Below are positions 33,953 through 43,251 of a stretch of DNA of 64,000 nucleotides, one piece after another. Origin of the DNA: Oscillospiraceae bacterium (lineage in GTDB: Bacteria > Bacillota > Clostridia > Oscillospirales > Oscillospiraceae); NCBI GenBank assembly GCA_902761635.1, contig CACWLG010000014.1:1-64000 (forward strand). Direction: 5' to 3'. The translations under genes were made by a program, and so were the position numbers. The notes beneath the pieces were generated by a model. It saw only the letters and a list, made by a program, of their open reading frames with translations, did no database searches and was not told where the DNA came from. Every line of letters begins with the position of its first letter. Within the stretch, counting starts at the first letter, position 1.

Positions 33953-35287
33953 ATGAACAGATCGACTGAATTTCTGAAAGCCATTGACGCTGTCAGGCAT
34001 CTGCAGATTCCGGAGCCTGTCATGGCACGGGCGAGAAGGAGCCTGCAGGACTATCTGGCCGTAACCTGCGCCGGGGCCGAGTTTCAAAGGAAAAAGCTGG
34101 AGAAGTATTTCGCCTTTGCCCAACCGGAGGCAGGCGCGTTCAAAGCGATCGGGACCGGGAAAAATATGGTTTTAAAAGAAGCGGTGTTCCTGAACGGATT
34201 GAACGGCCACGCGCTGGATTTTGACGATGGAACAAATTCCGGCATCATCCATCTCGGCAGCCCGATTTTCAGCCTCCTGATCCCTCTGGCCGAGCGCTAC
34301 GGGATCGGCATCGACGAGATGCTGCGCGCTGCCATCGTGGGCTATGAAGCCTCCTATACGATGGCGGTCTCAATCCAGCCGGAACACAAGGCCATGGGCT
34401 ATCATGCGACCGGTACCTGCGGCACGCTTGGGGCGACACTTGCGGCGAGCTATATGCTCGGTTTTTCCGGAGAGGAGCGCTTCCAGGCTTTCGCAGCGGC
34501 CTGCGTGGCGGCAAGCGGGATGCTGAAGGTGCTTGACGACGGGAGCGAGCTGAAGCCTTATAACGTGGCGAAGACAAGCCTGCTCGCGCTGACGGCGCTT
34601 CAGCTTGGCAAAGCCGGGTTTCAAGGACACCCGGATCCGCTTGGCGGGCGCGGCTTTCTGAAAATGATGACCGGCAGGGAGAATGTGGAGCTCAAGCCCG
34701 TCCTGCTTGGCGGCAGTTGGGCGATCATGAAATCCTACACGAAGCCCTACGCCTCCTGCCGTTATACGCACCCTGCCGTGGAAGCGGCGATCTGCCTGCG
34801 GGAAAAGGCAAGGCCGACAGAGGTGAGGGAGATCGAGGTCAGGACCTATGATCTGGCGGTCACCGGACATGACCACACAGAAATCCCCGGCAGCTACAGC
34901 GCCAAGATGAGCATCCCGTATGCCACGGCAGCGGGCTTTCTCTGCGGCAAAGCCGGCCTCCAGGAATTTTCGGAGCAGGCCGTGAAGGATGCCGAAATCC
35001 TGGCGCTCACGCGAAAGGTGCGGGTGTTGGCGGATGATGCGCTGAGCGCCGTTTTCCCACAGATTCAGGCTGCCGTTGTAACGATCCGGACAGCGGATGG
35101 GGAATACAGCGAGAGGGTGGACTATCCCAAGGGAGAACCGGAAAACCCGCTGAGCGACGAGGAATTCAGAGCCCGCTATGACGGCCTGATGGCGTACTCC
35201 GGGGTGGACCCGAAAGTCAGCGCAGAGGTGTTTGCCTCCGTTTACAGTGGAAACGAAACAGTCAGTAAGCTGGTAAAGCATTTATAG
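33953..35287 (+). CDS. MmgE/PrpD family protein
   Basis: This 444-residue protein is of the family that includes 2-methylcitrate dehydratase and cis-aconitate decarboxylase. Typical blocks are FLNGLNGHALDFDDG near residue 83, HLGSPIFSLLIPLAERYG, YHATGTCGTLGATLAASYMLG and KPYASCRYTHPAVEA. It should act on a C5-C7 polycarboxylic acid by elimination, decarboxylation or isomerisation. It lies between the transporter genes and a reductase in one plus-strand operon. Confidence 0.85.
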   Translation: MNRSTEFLKAIDAVRHLQIPEPVMARARRSLQDYLAVTCAGAEFQRKKLEKYFAFAQPEAGAFKAIGTGKNMVLKEAVFLNGLNGHALDFDDGTNSGIIHLGSPIFSLLIPLAERYGIGIDEMLRAAIVGYEASYTMAVSIQPEHKAMGYHATGTCGTLGATLAASYMLGFSGEERFQAFAAACVAASGMLKVLDDGSELKPYNVAKTSLLALTALQLGKAGFQGHPDPLGGRGFLKMMTGRENVELKPVLLGGSWAIMKSYTKPYASCRYTHPAVEAAICLREKARPTEVREIEVRTYDLAVTGHDHTEIPGSYSAKMSIPYATAAGFLCGKAGLQEFSEQAVKDAEILALTRKVRVLADDALSAVFPQIQAAVVTIRTADGEYSERVDYPKGEPENPLSDEEFRARYDGLMAYSGVDPKVSAEVFASVYSGNETVSKLVKHL

Positions 35288-35297
35288 GAATGAGAAT

Positions 35298-36278
35298 ATG
35301 AATAATGTGAAACTGATCCTCGGCACGATGACCTTCGGCGAGTCTGTTTTCAGCCCGGATGTGGAAGCCTTTGTCAAGGCTTTCCTTGATGCGGGCTATG
35401 ACGAGCTGGACACAGCCTATGTATACAACGAGGGCAACTGCGAGCGCCTGCTTGGCGAGATCCTGCCTGCACTTGACCGCCCTTTCCGGATCGCAACAAA
35501 AGTCAATCCGCGCATCAGCGGAAAACTGGATGCGGATGCTGCCTACAAGCAGGTGAACGAATCGCTGGAGCGGATGAAGCTGCCCGCAGTGGATACGGTG
35601 TTTCTCCATTTCCCCGATCCCGCAACACCGGTGGAGGGCGTGCTGGGGGCGATGGCAGATCTGCATGAGCAGGGGAAATACCGGGAGCTCGGCCTCTCCA
35701 ATTTCCCCGCCTGGATGGTCGCAGATGTCTGGCATATTTGCGACAGGCATGGCTGGGTCAGACCCACGGTGTTCGAGGGCGTGTACAATCCTCTGACAAG
35801 GCGTGCGGAGGCGGAGCTGAACGACTGTCTCAACAGCTTCGGCATGCGTTTTTATGCCTACAATCCCATGTGCGGCGGCCTGCTGACCGGGCGCTACGGA
35901 AAGTTTGAGGATGCCCCCACCGATGGGCGCTTTACCCATAGACCTAATTACCAGGGGCGCTACTGGAAGAAGAGCTTTTTTGACGCGGTTGAGCTGATCA
36001 AGGCGGCAGCGTCCAGACAGGGCATGTCCAGCATCGAGGCGACCTACCGGTGGCTGGCGTATCACTCCATGCTCAACGGCGACAGGGGTGATGCAATCCT
36101 GGTCGGCGCCTCCAGGCTTCATCACCTGCAGCAGAATATGGCAACGATCAAGGCAGGCCCCCTGCCGCAGGATGTCGCAGAGGCCTTTGAAAAGGCCTGG
36201 ACGATCACCAGGGGCGATAGCCCGGAATACTTCACCCTTTACAAGGGGAAGGGCTCTGTAGGAGGCGAAAAAAAGTAA
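35298..36278 (+). CDS. Aldo/keto reductase (AKR7-like)
   Basis: This 326-residue NAD(P)H-dependent carbonyl reductase has a TIM barrel. It begins LILGTMTFGESVFS, has the catalytic Asp/Tyr region DELDTAYVYNEG, Lys in RIATKVNP and His in VFLHFPDP. It resembles the aflatoxin-aldehyde reductase group. Next to a TPP decarboxylase it may reduce the aldehyde that enzyme makes. It starts 10 bases after the MmgE/PrpD stop and ends one base before the decarboxylase ATG. Confidence 0.87.
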   Translation: MNNVKLILGTMTFGESVFSPDVEAFVKAFLDAGYDELDTAYVYNEGNCERLLGEILPALDRPFRIATKVNPRISGKLDADAAYKQVNESLERMKLPAVDTVFLHFPDPATPVEGVLGAMADLHEQGKYRELGLSNFPAWMVADVWHICDRHGWVRPTVFEGVYNPLTRRAEAELNDCLNSFGMRFYAYNPMCGGLLTGRYGKFEDAPTDGRFTHRPNYQGRYWKKSFFDAVELIKAAASRQGMSSIEATYRWLAYHSMLNGDRGDAILVGASRLHHLQQNMATIKAGPLPQDVAEAFEKAWTITRGDSPEYFTLYKGKGSVGGEKK

Positions 36279-36279
36279 C

Positions 36280-37416
36280 ATGCTGAATCAGGAAAGCGTA
36301 TTCAAAGCCCTGGCGGATAACGGTGTCAGCTTTTTTACGGGCGTGCCTGACAGCTATCTCAACGGCTTCTGCAACTATGCCATCGCCCACTGCGGAGCAC
36401 GCAACGTGATCGCCGCGAACGAGGGAAACGCAGTCGCTATTGCGGCAGGGCATTATTTTGCAAGCCTTGAGCTGCCGCTTGTTTACATGCAGAACAGCGG
36501 CCAGGGCAACGCAGTCAATCCCCTGGCAAGTCTTGTCGATCAGGCGGTGTACGCCGTCCCAATGCTTCTGCTGATCGGCTGGCGCGGGCAGGGCGATTCC
36601 GAACCCAACCACCCACAGCACCGGCTGCAGGGCGAGATCACACCCGGGCTTCTCGAACTGATGCACATCCCGTATACCGTGCTCACAGATGACGACGCGG
36701 CCTTTGCCGAAACGGTCAAAAAAGCGGCGGTCCGGTGCCGGGAGACCCGGCAGCCCTACGCCCTGATTGCGCCGAAGGGCGTCATGGCAGACCCGGACAA
36801 GCCCAACAATGTGGACGCCGTCTATCCCATGAGCCGGGAAGAGGCGATCGAGGTGATCCTGGATCACATGCCCGCCGATACGGTATACAGCGCAACAACC
36901 GGGCGCGCCACGCGCGAGCTCTTTTTCCTGCGTGAAAAGCGCGGAGAGACAAAAGCCCGAGACTTCCTCAATGTCGGTTCCATGGGGCACGCAAGCTCTG
37001 TGGCGCTGGGAATTGCCCTTGAAAAGCCGGGGCGGCCTGTGGTCGCGCTGGACGGAGACTCCGCCGCCATCATGCACCTGGGCGCCATGACAATGGTGAG
37101 CAAGGTGGACGCGCCGAATTTCCTGCATGTGATCCTCAATAACGGCGCGCACGAATCTGTGGGCGGCCAGCCCTCGGCGGGACACCTTGTGGACTTTACC
37201 AAGATCGCCGAGGCCTGCGGCTATCAGACGGTCGGCCATGCGGTAACAAGCAGAGAAGAGCTGATTGAGGCGATCGACAGCCTGTGCGGCTGCGGCAGGG
37301 CGGCCTTTATCGACTGCCGTATCCATAAGGGACTCAGCCGAAAGCTGCCGCCGATCATCTTTGACCATCGGGAAGCCATTGACGCGCTGATCGACGATCT
37401 GAACGGTGAAAAATAG
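36280..37416 (+). CDS. Phosphonopyruvate-decarboxylase-like TPP enzyme
   Basis: This 378-residue TPP-dependent 2-oxoacid decarboxylase is close to the Ppd/sulfopyruvate decarboxylase group. It has FFTGVPDSYLNGFC at residue 15, ANEGNAVAIAAGHY with the catalytic Glu, VYMQNSGQGNAVNPL, and the TPP/Mg block LDGDSAAIMHLGAM with Asn-Asn-Gly further on. Known relatives convert phosphonopyruvate to phosphonoacetaldehyde or sulfopyruvate to sulfoacetaldehyde. No PEP mutase is seen in the window, so another 3-substituted pyruvate is likely. The AKR upstream fits as reductase of the product. Confidence 0.83.
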   Translation: MLNQESVFKALADNGVSFFTGVPDSYLNGFCNYAIAHCGARNVIAANEGNAVAIAAGHYFASLELPLVYMQNSGQGNAVNPLASLVDQAVYAVPMLLLIGWRGQGDSEPNHPQHRLQGEITPGLLELMHIPYTVLTDDDAAFAETVKKAAVRCRETRQPYALIAPKGVMADPDKPNNVDAVYPMSREEAIEVILDHMPADTVYSATTGRATRELFFLREKRGETKARDFLNVGSMGHASSVALGIALEKPGRPVVALDGDSAAIMHLGAMTMVSKVDAPNFLHVILNNGAHESVGGQPSAGHLVDFTKIAEACGYQTVGHAVTSREELIEAIDSLCGCGRAAFIDCRIHKGLSRKLPPIIFDHREAIDALIDDLNGEK

Positions 37417-37446
37417 AAAGATTACGACGGAAAGGAAACAGAAGAA

Positions 37447-38349
37447 ATGAACAGCATGGATAAAACGAGAGAGTTTCTGAAGTCCATCGGCCTTCCCGGC
37501 GGCGACGCCTATGATCTGCCGAGCTCCCAAAAGCGCTTTCGGGACGGCGGCCAGTACCGTTTTGAGGTCCCCGGCATCCAGGGGCCGAAGGTCATGCGGG
37601 CCCTGCTGGAGGCCATGGACGGCTACGGGCTGTACCTCCACCGCGTTACCCAGACCCAGGGTATCATGCGCCTGACCGATGAGGAGATCGGCAAGATGGT
37701 GGAGCTTGCTCACCAGTGGCAGACCGATCTGATCCTCGCCATCGGCCCGCGCGCCACGACAGACACCTCTGCCTCCGTCCATACCGAGGAGGGCGTGCGC
37801 ATGGGCTACCGCCTGCGCGGCCAGGAGCAGATCGTGCGCGCGATCGAGGACGTCAAGCGCGCCGCGCACATCGGCTGCCGCGGCTTCCTCGTGTATGACG
37901 AGGGCTGCCTTTGGATCCTTAATGAGATGCGCAAAGCCGGGGAGATCCCCGAGGATTGCCATTTCAAGGTCTCAGCCCATGCCGGTCACGGCAATCCCTG
38001 TTCGGCAAAGCTGTTGGAGAGCATCGGCGCAGACTCTATCAACCCCGTGCGCGATATCCAGCTGCAAATGCTTGCCGCCATGCGCCAGGCTGTGGACTGC
38101 CCCATTGATATCCACACCGAGAACCCAAAGTCCACAGGCGGCTTCATCCGCCACTATGAGGTGCCGGAGATGATCCGCATCGCGGCGCCCATCTATCTCA
38201 AGACCGGCGGCTCCGTCGCGGCGACCCACAGCTGGGACAGCACGGAGGATGACGCGAGAAAGCGCGCCAAGCAGTGCGCCCTTGTCAAGAGAATGATCGA
38301 CTCCTATTATCCTGAGGCGGTCTGGAGCCCGAAGGGCAGCCTGATTTAA
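37447..38349 (+). CDS. Probable TIM-barrel protein of unknown function
   Basis: I do not recognise this 300-residue protein with certainty. It has alternating strand/helix pattern of a TIM barrel. Conserved-looking strand ends are DLILAIGPRA, GFLVYDEGCL, FKVSAHAGHGNP, DSINPVRDIQ, DIHTENPKSTGG and IYLKTGGSVAATH, carrying several His, Asp and Glu that could bind a metal or phosphate. It lacks the EDK-type loop of PEP mutase. It lies between the decarboxylase and a CitE-like lyase and is expressed with them, so a role on the same acid substrate is likely. Confidence 0.6.
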   Translation: MNSMDKTREFLKSIGLPGGDAYDLPSSQKRFRDGGQYRFEVPGIQGPKVMRALLEAMDGYGLYLHRVTQTQGIMRLTDEEIGKMVELAHQWQTDLILAIGPRATTDTSASVHTEEGVRMGYRLRGQEQIVRAIEDVKRAAHIGCRGFLVYDEGCLWILNEMRKAGEIPEDCHFKVSAHAGHGNPCSAKLLESIGADSINPVRDIQLQMLAAMRQAVDCPIDIHTENPKSTGGFIRHYEVPEMIRIAAPIYLKTGGSVAATHSWDSTEDDARKRAKQCALVKRMIDSYYPEAVWSPKGSLI

Positions 38350-38354
38350 TTACG

Positions 38355-38376
38355 AACCCCGGCAGCAACCGGGGTT
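38355..38376 (+). terminator. Intercistronic hairpin
   Basis: AACCCCGG (38355-38362) pairs perfectly with CCGGGGTT (38369-38376) over CAGCAA. Only TTT follows, so it may be an attenuator or mRNA-stability element inside the operon. Confidence 0.55.
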
Positions 38377-38398
38377 TAAGAAAGGATATTAATCGTAC

Positions 38399-39544
38399 AT
38401 GAGACATCACCTGTACAACCCGGACTTCAAGTTCGTGGTTGAGCCGGAGCACTTCAACAAATATACAGACCGCGAGCTGCTGCAGTACTGCCTCGGCGCC
38501 ACCATGTATATGCCGGGCTTCAAAGATTTTACCCCGAAAATCCTGTCAAATGCGATGCCGGGCCTGACCAGCATGGTTCTTTGCTGCGAGGATGCCTGCC
38601 CGGAAGAAAAAGTGACAGAGGCAGAGGAAAACATCCATATGCTGCTGGATGCCGTGACAGCTGCGGTTGAGAACGGAACACTGGAAGAGGACAAGGTCCC
38701 CTTGATCTTCGTCCGTATCCGCAATCTGGAACAGTTCAAGCATTTTGGCAGCGGCCTGACCAAGCATCAGGTCAGGAGCCTGTGCGGCATCAACTTTCCC
38801 AAGTTCAATGCGGAGAACGGCTATGAGTACTATGCCTATCTGCGCGATCTGAACGACAGGTTCGGTGAGATTATCTACGGTATGCCCATCATCGAGGATA
38901 AAGAGGTGGCCTATAAAGAAAGCCGAATGGATGAACTGAACGGCATTAAAAAGATTCTGGACAAGTACAAGGATCTGGTGCTGCAGGTTCGCGTCGGCGC
39001 GACCGACTTCAGCTCTGTCTTCGGTGTGCGCCGCGGCGTGGGGTATTCCGTCTATGACATTATGACAGTCCGTGAGTGCCTGTGCGATATCCTGAATATG
39101 TTCACCCGTGACAACGACTATGTCGTTTCCGGACCGGTCTGGGAGTATTTCCGCGCGCCGAAGGAGCTGATGTTTGACGAGCTTCCGCACTATGGAATTC
39201 AGGATTATCTGACCCGGCATGAATCCATCGTGAATAACGAGATCGACGGTCTGCTCCGGGAAGTGATTCTGGATAAGGCGAATGGCTTCGTGGGACGTAC
39301 CGTTATTCACCCGACCCATGTCAAGTTTGTGAATGCCATGATGGCAGTCACCAAGGAGGAGTATGACGATGCCTGCCAGATTCTTGGAACGGGCGGCGGC
39401 GTGGTCAAGGGCTCCGGCGGCAACAAGATGAACGAGATCAGACCCCATACCAACTGGGCAAGAAAGGTTTATAACAGAGCGAGAGCATATGGCGTTATCC
39501 GGGACGAGTCCGGCCATGTGAAGCTCTTTGCGGTAAACGAGTAA
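38399..39544 (+). CDS. CitE-like C-C bond lyase (HpcH/HpaI superfamily)
   Basis: This 381-residue protein is longer than the two CitE paralogues at 21.6-23.3 kb and of another branch. It has MYMPGFKDFTPKIL at the start, MVLCCEDACPEE matching the acidic metal site, FVRIRNLEQF, YGMPIIEDKEV, RVGATDFSS and GRTVIHPTHVKFVN. It should cleave a beta-hydroxyacyl thioester or related acid. It precedes the fumarase/tartrate-dehydratase subunits, fitting a hydrate-then-cleave sequence on a dicarboxylate. Confidence 0.78.
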   Translation: MRHHLYNPDFKFVVEPEHFNKYTDRELLQYCLGATMYMPGFKDFTPKILSNAMPGLTSMVLCCEDACPEEKVTEAEENIHMLLDAVTAAVENGTLEEDKVPLIFVRIRNLEQFKHFGSGLTKHQVRSLCGINFPKFNAENGYEYYAYLRDLNDRFGEIIYGMPIIEDKEVAYKESRMDELNGIKKILDKYKDLVLQVRVGATDFSSVFGVRRGVGYSVYDIMTVRECLCDILNMFTRDNDYVVSGPVWEYFRAPKELMFDELPHYGIQDYLTRHESIVNNEIDGLLREVILDKANGFVGRTVIHPTHVKFVNAMMAVTKEEYDDACQILGTGGGVVKGSGGNKMNEIRPHTNWARKVYNRARAYGVIRDESGHVKLFAVNE

Positions 39545-39630
39545 AAGAGAAAAAGACAGCCTGCTTCCCCGCATCGCTTGCTTGCCTGGCGCGGAGGCAG
39601 ACTGTCCTTTCCATAAAAGGGAGTGAAACA

Positions 39631-40140
39631 ATGATACAATTGACCACACCGATCAGCGAGGAAGCGGTGAAAAAACTTCAGGTGGGCGATACGGTCGAGA
39701 TCAGCGGGTATATCCTCTGCGGGAGAGATGCGGTCCTTCCGAAACTCCTGCGGATGATTGAAGACGGAACGGCATCAGACCTTGGTGTAGATTTACATGG
39801 TCAGGTCATTTTTCATACGGCAGTCAGCCCGGCGGGCGTTGGTCCCACGAGCTCCAACAAGCTGGAGATCGAAAGCAGCATCGCACCCTTGAGCGCCGCG
39901 GGAATCAAGCTGCACCTGGGCAAGGGGGCGCTGCACCCTGAGACGGTAGCCGCACTGGATCAATATAACGCCGTCTATGCGGTGATCCCGCCCGTGACAG
40001 CGCTGCTGGGGAGCAAGACTGCCGAGGAGAAGGTCCTTGCGTTCCCGGAGCTCGGCATGGAGGCGCTGTATCTGATCAAGGTCGACAAATATCCCGCCAT
40101 TATCGGCGCAGCCCACGGGAGGAGCATCTATGAAAAATGA
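39631..40140 (+). CDS. Class I fumarase / tartrate dehydratase beta subunit
   Basis: This 169-residue C-terminal (beta) subunit has LTTPISEEAVKKLQVGD at the start, SGYILCGRDAVLPKL, AVSPAGVGPTSSNK and HLGKGAL. It works with the [4Fe-4S] alpha subunit encoded next to hydrate or dehydrate a C4-C5 dicarboxylate (fumarate, tartrate or mesaconate type). The beta gene precedes alpha, the reverse of the usual ttdA-ttdB order, and the two overlap by 11 bases. Confidence 0.86.
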   Translation: MIQLTTPISEEAVKKLQVGDTVEISGYILCGRDAVLPKLLRMIEDGTASDLGVDLHGQVIFHTAVSPAGVGPTSSNKLEIESSIAPLSAAGIKLHLGKGALHPETVAALDQYNAVYAVIPPVTALLGSKTAEEKVLAFPELGMEALYLIKVDKYPAIIGAAHGRSIYEK

Positions 40141-40981
40141 TATTGTCAGACTCGTGAGGGACACGCTTGTGGAGGCAGGCTCCACTTTCCGCGAGGATAA
40201 GAAAGCGGCATACCGCCGCGCAATCGACAATGAGCAGAACGAAAAGGCAAAGTGGGTGCTGGAGACGGTGCTTGCCAATGCCGAGGCGGCGGAGGCAAAC
40301 CGCGGTCCCCTGTGTGATGATACCGGCATCCCGCATCTGCTTTTGGAGGTCGGGACAGACTGCGCTGTCACCGGCAAAATGCTGGACGAGATCCGCGAGG
40401 GGATTCGGCAGGGTCTGCGCAGTCTGCCGGGTCGGCCCATGGGCATCATGGGCGATGACCGTTCGCGCATCGACCAGAGCGGAGGCCTCAATCCCGACAG
40501 CGCAGGCGTGGAGCCTGCGTCGATCCTGCTGCGCCGCTGTGAGGAGAATGTAGTCCGCCTGCATATTCTGATGTTCGGCGGCGGACCCGCGATACGCGCA
40601 AAGACCTACCGGGTTTTCCACAAGCACGACGCCCAGGTTGTGCTCGATGAGATCGTCAAGTGGGCCACTGAAGGAGTGGCGCAGCTTGGCTGCTCTCCCT
40701 GCACGCTGGCCGTGGGTATCGGCAGATCCCATTTCGAGGCGGCGTCCATGATGCTGCAGGCCCAGGCAGATGGCAGATATGATGTACAGAGCGAGATGGA
40801 GCGGGAGATCACCCGGCGCGTGAACGAGGCAAACATCGGCCCCCTCGGCCTCGGCGGAAATACATCCGTCATGGCGACCTTTATGAAGGTCGGTCCCCAG
40901 CGGGCAAGCGGAGTGCGTATTGTTTGCGTCCGCCCCACCTGCTGCTTCGAGCCGAGGATCGCAACGGTAGATCTGGCCTGA
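40130..40981 (+). CDS. Class I fumarase / tartrate dehydratase alpha subunit ([4Fe-4S])
   Basis: This 283-residue alpha subunit has the three cluster-ligand cysteines in GPLCDDTGIP, QLGCSPCTLAVGIG and RPTCCFEP. It has GPLGLGGNTSVMA near the C-terminus. The dioxygen-sensitive cluster implies an anaerobic or low-oxygen cell. Its MFGGGPAIRAKTYR segment differs from the common Ser-rich GSE loop, so substrate may differ from fumarate. It is the last gene of the operon and converges on a minus-strand gene 1 base later. Confidence 0.85.
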   Translation: MKNDIVRLVRDTLVEAGSTFREDKKAAYRRAIDNEQNEKAKWVLETVLANAEAAEANRGPLCDDTGIPHLLLEVGTDCAVTGKMLDEIREGIRQGLRSLPGRPMGIMGDDRSRIDQSGGLNPDSAGVEPASILLRRCEENVVRLHILMFGGGPAIRAKTYRVFHKHDAQVVLDEIVKWATEGVAQLGCSPCTLAVGIGRSHFEAASMMLQAQADGRYDVQSEMEREITRRVNEANIGPLGLGGNTSVMATFMKVGPQRASGVRIVCVRPTCCFEPRIATVDLA

Positions 40982-40982
40982 T

Positions 40983-43184
40983 TCAGTCCCCGACGAGGTC
41001 CATTCCGGGGACGTAGGCTCCGAAGATTCCCTTCCGGAAAAAAGCCCAGACGGGTCTGTCGGACGTGATCCGAGCGCGCTCGGCATAGATAGAATAATCC
41101 GAGTGTGCCTCGGCTTCACCTTCTGCCCGGACCGGCGGCTGATAGGGAATGCTGATGAGGCCGTTCGTGTGGTTTTCCTTGATATAGTCGGTCTCGTTTA
41201 TGCCCATCGCTATGGCATACCAGAATACATCGTCTGTGACAAGCGTACCATCCTCAATGCGATACCGGATCCGCTCCTGACTGAGATCGTGCCACTCAAA
41301 AAACTCCACATTTTCCGGCGGCAGTTCCTGTTCCGTACCCCGGCTTGCCCATACGCCGTAGATTGCCCCGCTTTCAAGCGGGACGCCGGTGAAAGTGTTT
41401 TCACGGGTCGTCGCGCTTCTTAAATTCACACGGGTGGTTCCGGGGTCCATCGTCACATACTGCCGCGGCCCGACAGGGGCGGCGCTGCCCAGGACTCCAT
41501 GATCGCAGTCCACATCAAACTTCTGGTAATACAGGCGCGTTGCTTCGGGGTCCTTGATGTTGATGTATACATTCATCGCCGAGGTGTAGACGCTCTGATC
41601 TCCCCGATGGGGTCTGGCACTGCCGTTTTTGATCGTATAAGAGCTGATATCGTAGGGAATGGGAGAGAACGAGCCGGCAGAGACATGGTAAATATATTTC
41701 GACGGGTAAGTGGATGTTAAGCCGATCCCCTTCCAGCTTTTTGGGATGCCTTGAAACACGCTGCGATAAGCGGTCAGAGGGCCGCTTTGTTCTGCCAGCG
41801 TCAGAATGGTGGAGCCGTCCTCGTTTGCATGGAGGTCTGTCGGAACGAAGCAGTGGCCGACGCCGTTTGTCATCAGACCACCGATGATCTGCCCGTCCGT
41901 TTTTGTGACCGTAAGCTGCGGGTTTTTCATCATGCCGTAGTTTGTTATGGGGTAGTCAAAGCCGGAGACCAGCGTCCCGAAGGAGGAGCAGACCAGACTG
42001 TAATACGGGCCCGGATTCGCCTTGGATGGGTTCTGATAAAAAATGCTGTCCGGATCATTCACCGCATTCATAAAGGTCTGCTTGCTCACATGCCAGCCGA
42101 CAAAGGTCGCCGTAGACCAGCCGGAACGGTAAGGAATGCCGTGATAGGTGACTCCCTCCCGGAAGATGCCGGCAACACCGTCGCTTGAGTCGTTCAGGCC
42201 CAAATTGTCCACGACATCTCTCGTTGGAGTCCAGGTGAAATCCATACACGCAGTGATGTTGTCAAAAACCGGATTTTGGAAGGTTTCGGGGGAAACGACG
42301 GACGAAAAGAATGTTTTGTCAACAGCAATGATCGCATCGGATAGGTCGGTGTTCGGCATGATCCGCGAGTATTCTCCGCTTGCATAATCATATCCCGCCG
42401 CAATCCGCAGGTTTTTTGCGCGGCCTGCGCCGCCGAAGCCGCGAAGGCTGACAACCTGGGCAGGGAAACGGCTTTCCGGGTATGAAACCGGGGCGGTCAG
42501 CTCGGTATTGCTTGTCGTCATACCGAGAAAGGTATAACCGGGCTTTGCAATCAGATAGAGTGCTGCAGCAGGTACCTGGATGCAGGCGGAGCCGTCTGCG
42601 GGCAGACGCTCTACCTGCCCTTCGTCATTGTGGACGGTCGGCAGCCCGCAGATCGGATACCCGGTTTTGCATCCGTCCCAGATCAGAAGCTGACACGCAT
42701 GATCGTTGGCCGGTGCGAGCCGGATATAGCTCCCGTCGGGAATGCCGGTAAACTGGAAGCCGTTGAGTGCCTTCAGATATTCGATGGAAACCCGGTTCCT
42801 CTCGCCGGTGGCCTCATCCGTGTGATCGAGAATGTCCCATCTGACATTCAGATCCCGGTCGTAAAAATAGATATAGAATTCTCCGCCGGCCAGACGATAC
42901 GAGTCGGAAGTGTATCCGCAGATGATCTGAACATAATCCGTGGAGTTGACGGGGATATAATAGCTTCCCTGGACGGTGCTGATGCTGTGCTGTCCGGTCA
43001 CAGGATCGGTTTTTTCAATCTCCATGGGGGCGACGGTCACATCGGTGATCAGGCGGATATGCTCCCCGTATGGGCCGGGGGCCGGCGCATTCTCTGCTGA
43101 GGCGGCACAGGCGGTGCCCTGTATAAAAAAAGAAACCAAAAAAGCAAGCACGGCGAAAAAAAGTGCGGTCATGCCGTTTTTCAT
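40983..43184 (-). CDS. Large secreted protein with possible NlpC/P60-like cysteine hydrolase domain
   Basis: This 733-residue exported protein has a signal peptide at residues about 1-28 (ending TACAAS). I recognise no clear family for the whole. The middle region (about 330-450) reads YHGIPYRSGWSTATFVGWHVS, PGPYYSLVCSSFGTLVSG and VGHCFV, a spacing of Cys then His like papain-fold NlpC/P60 or YiiX hydrolases. The flanks look like beta-sandwich modules. It has its own strong promoter and a leader hairpin. It could cleave peptide cross-links or a host polymer; this is tentative. Confidence 0.6.
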   Translation of the reverse strand: MKNGMTALFFAVLAFLVSFFIQGTACAASAENAPAPGPYGEHIRLITDVTVAPMEIEKTDPVTGQHSISTVQGSYYIPVNSTDYVQIICGYTSDSYRLAGGEFYIYFYDRDLNVRWDILDHTDEATGERNRVSIEYLKALNGFQFTGIPDGSYIRLAPANDHACQLLIWDGCKTGYPICGLPTVHNDEGQVERLPADGSACIQVPAAALYLIAKPGYTFLGMTTSNTELTAPVSYPESRFPAQVVSLRGFGGAGRAKNLRIAAGYDYASGEYSRIMPNTDLSDAIIAVDKTFFSSVVSPETFQNPVFDNITACMDFTWTPTRDVVDNLGLNDSSDGVAGIFREGVTYHGIPYRSGWSTATFVGWHVSKQTFMNAVNDPDSIFYQNPSKANPGPYYSLVCSSFGTLVSGFDYPITNYGMMKNPQLTVTKTDGQIIGGLMTNGVGHCFVPTDLHANEDGSTILTLAEQSGPLTAYRSVFQGIPKSWKGIGLTSTYPSKYIYHVSAGSFSPIPYDISSYTIKNGSARPHRGDQSVYTSAMNVYINIKDPEATRLYYQKFDVDCDHGVLGSAAPVGPRQYVTMDPGTTRVNLRSATTRENTFTGVPLESGAIYGVWASRGTEQELPPENVEFFEWHDLSQERIRYRIEDGTLVTDDVFWYAIAMGINETDYIKENHTNGLISIPYQPPVRAEGEAEAHSDYSIYAERARITSDRPVWAFFRKGIFGAYVPGMDLVGD

Positions 43185-43251
43185 GAGAGCAACCTCACTT
43201 TCCGAAATACTGAAAAACCTGAAGTACGGGTCAACGTGAGCTGCAGCCTCG

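Noticed and set aside
36280..38349. Phosphonate biosynthesis (PEP mutase plus phosphonopyruvate decarboxylase)
   Set aside because: The gene after the decarboxylase lacks the PEP-mutase EDK-type loop. Without a mutase the pathway is not supported, though the decarboxylase itself fits the family.
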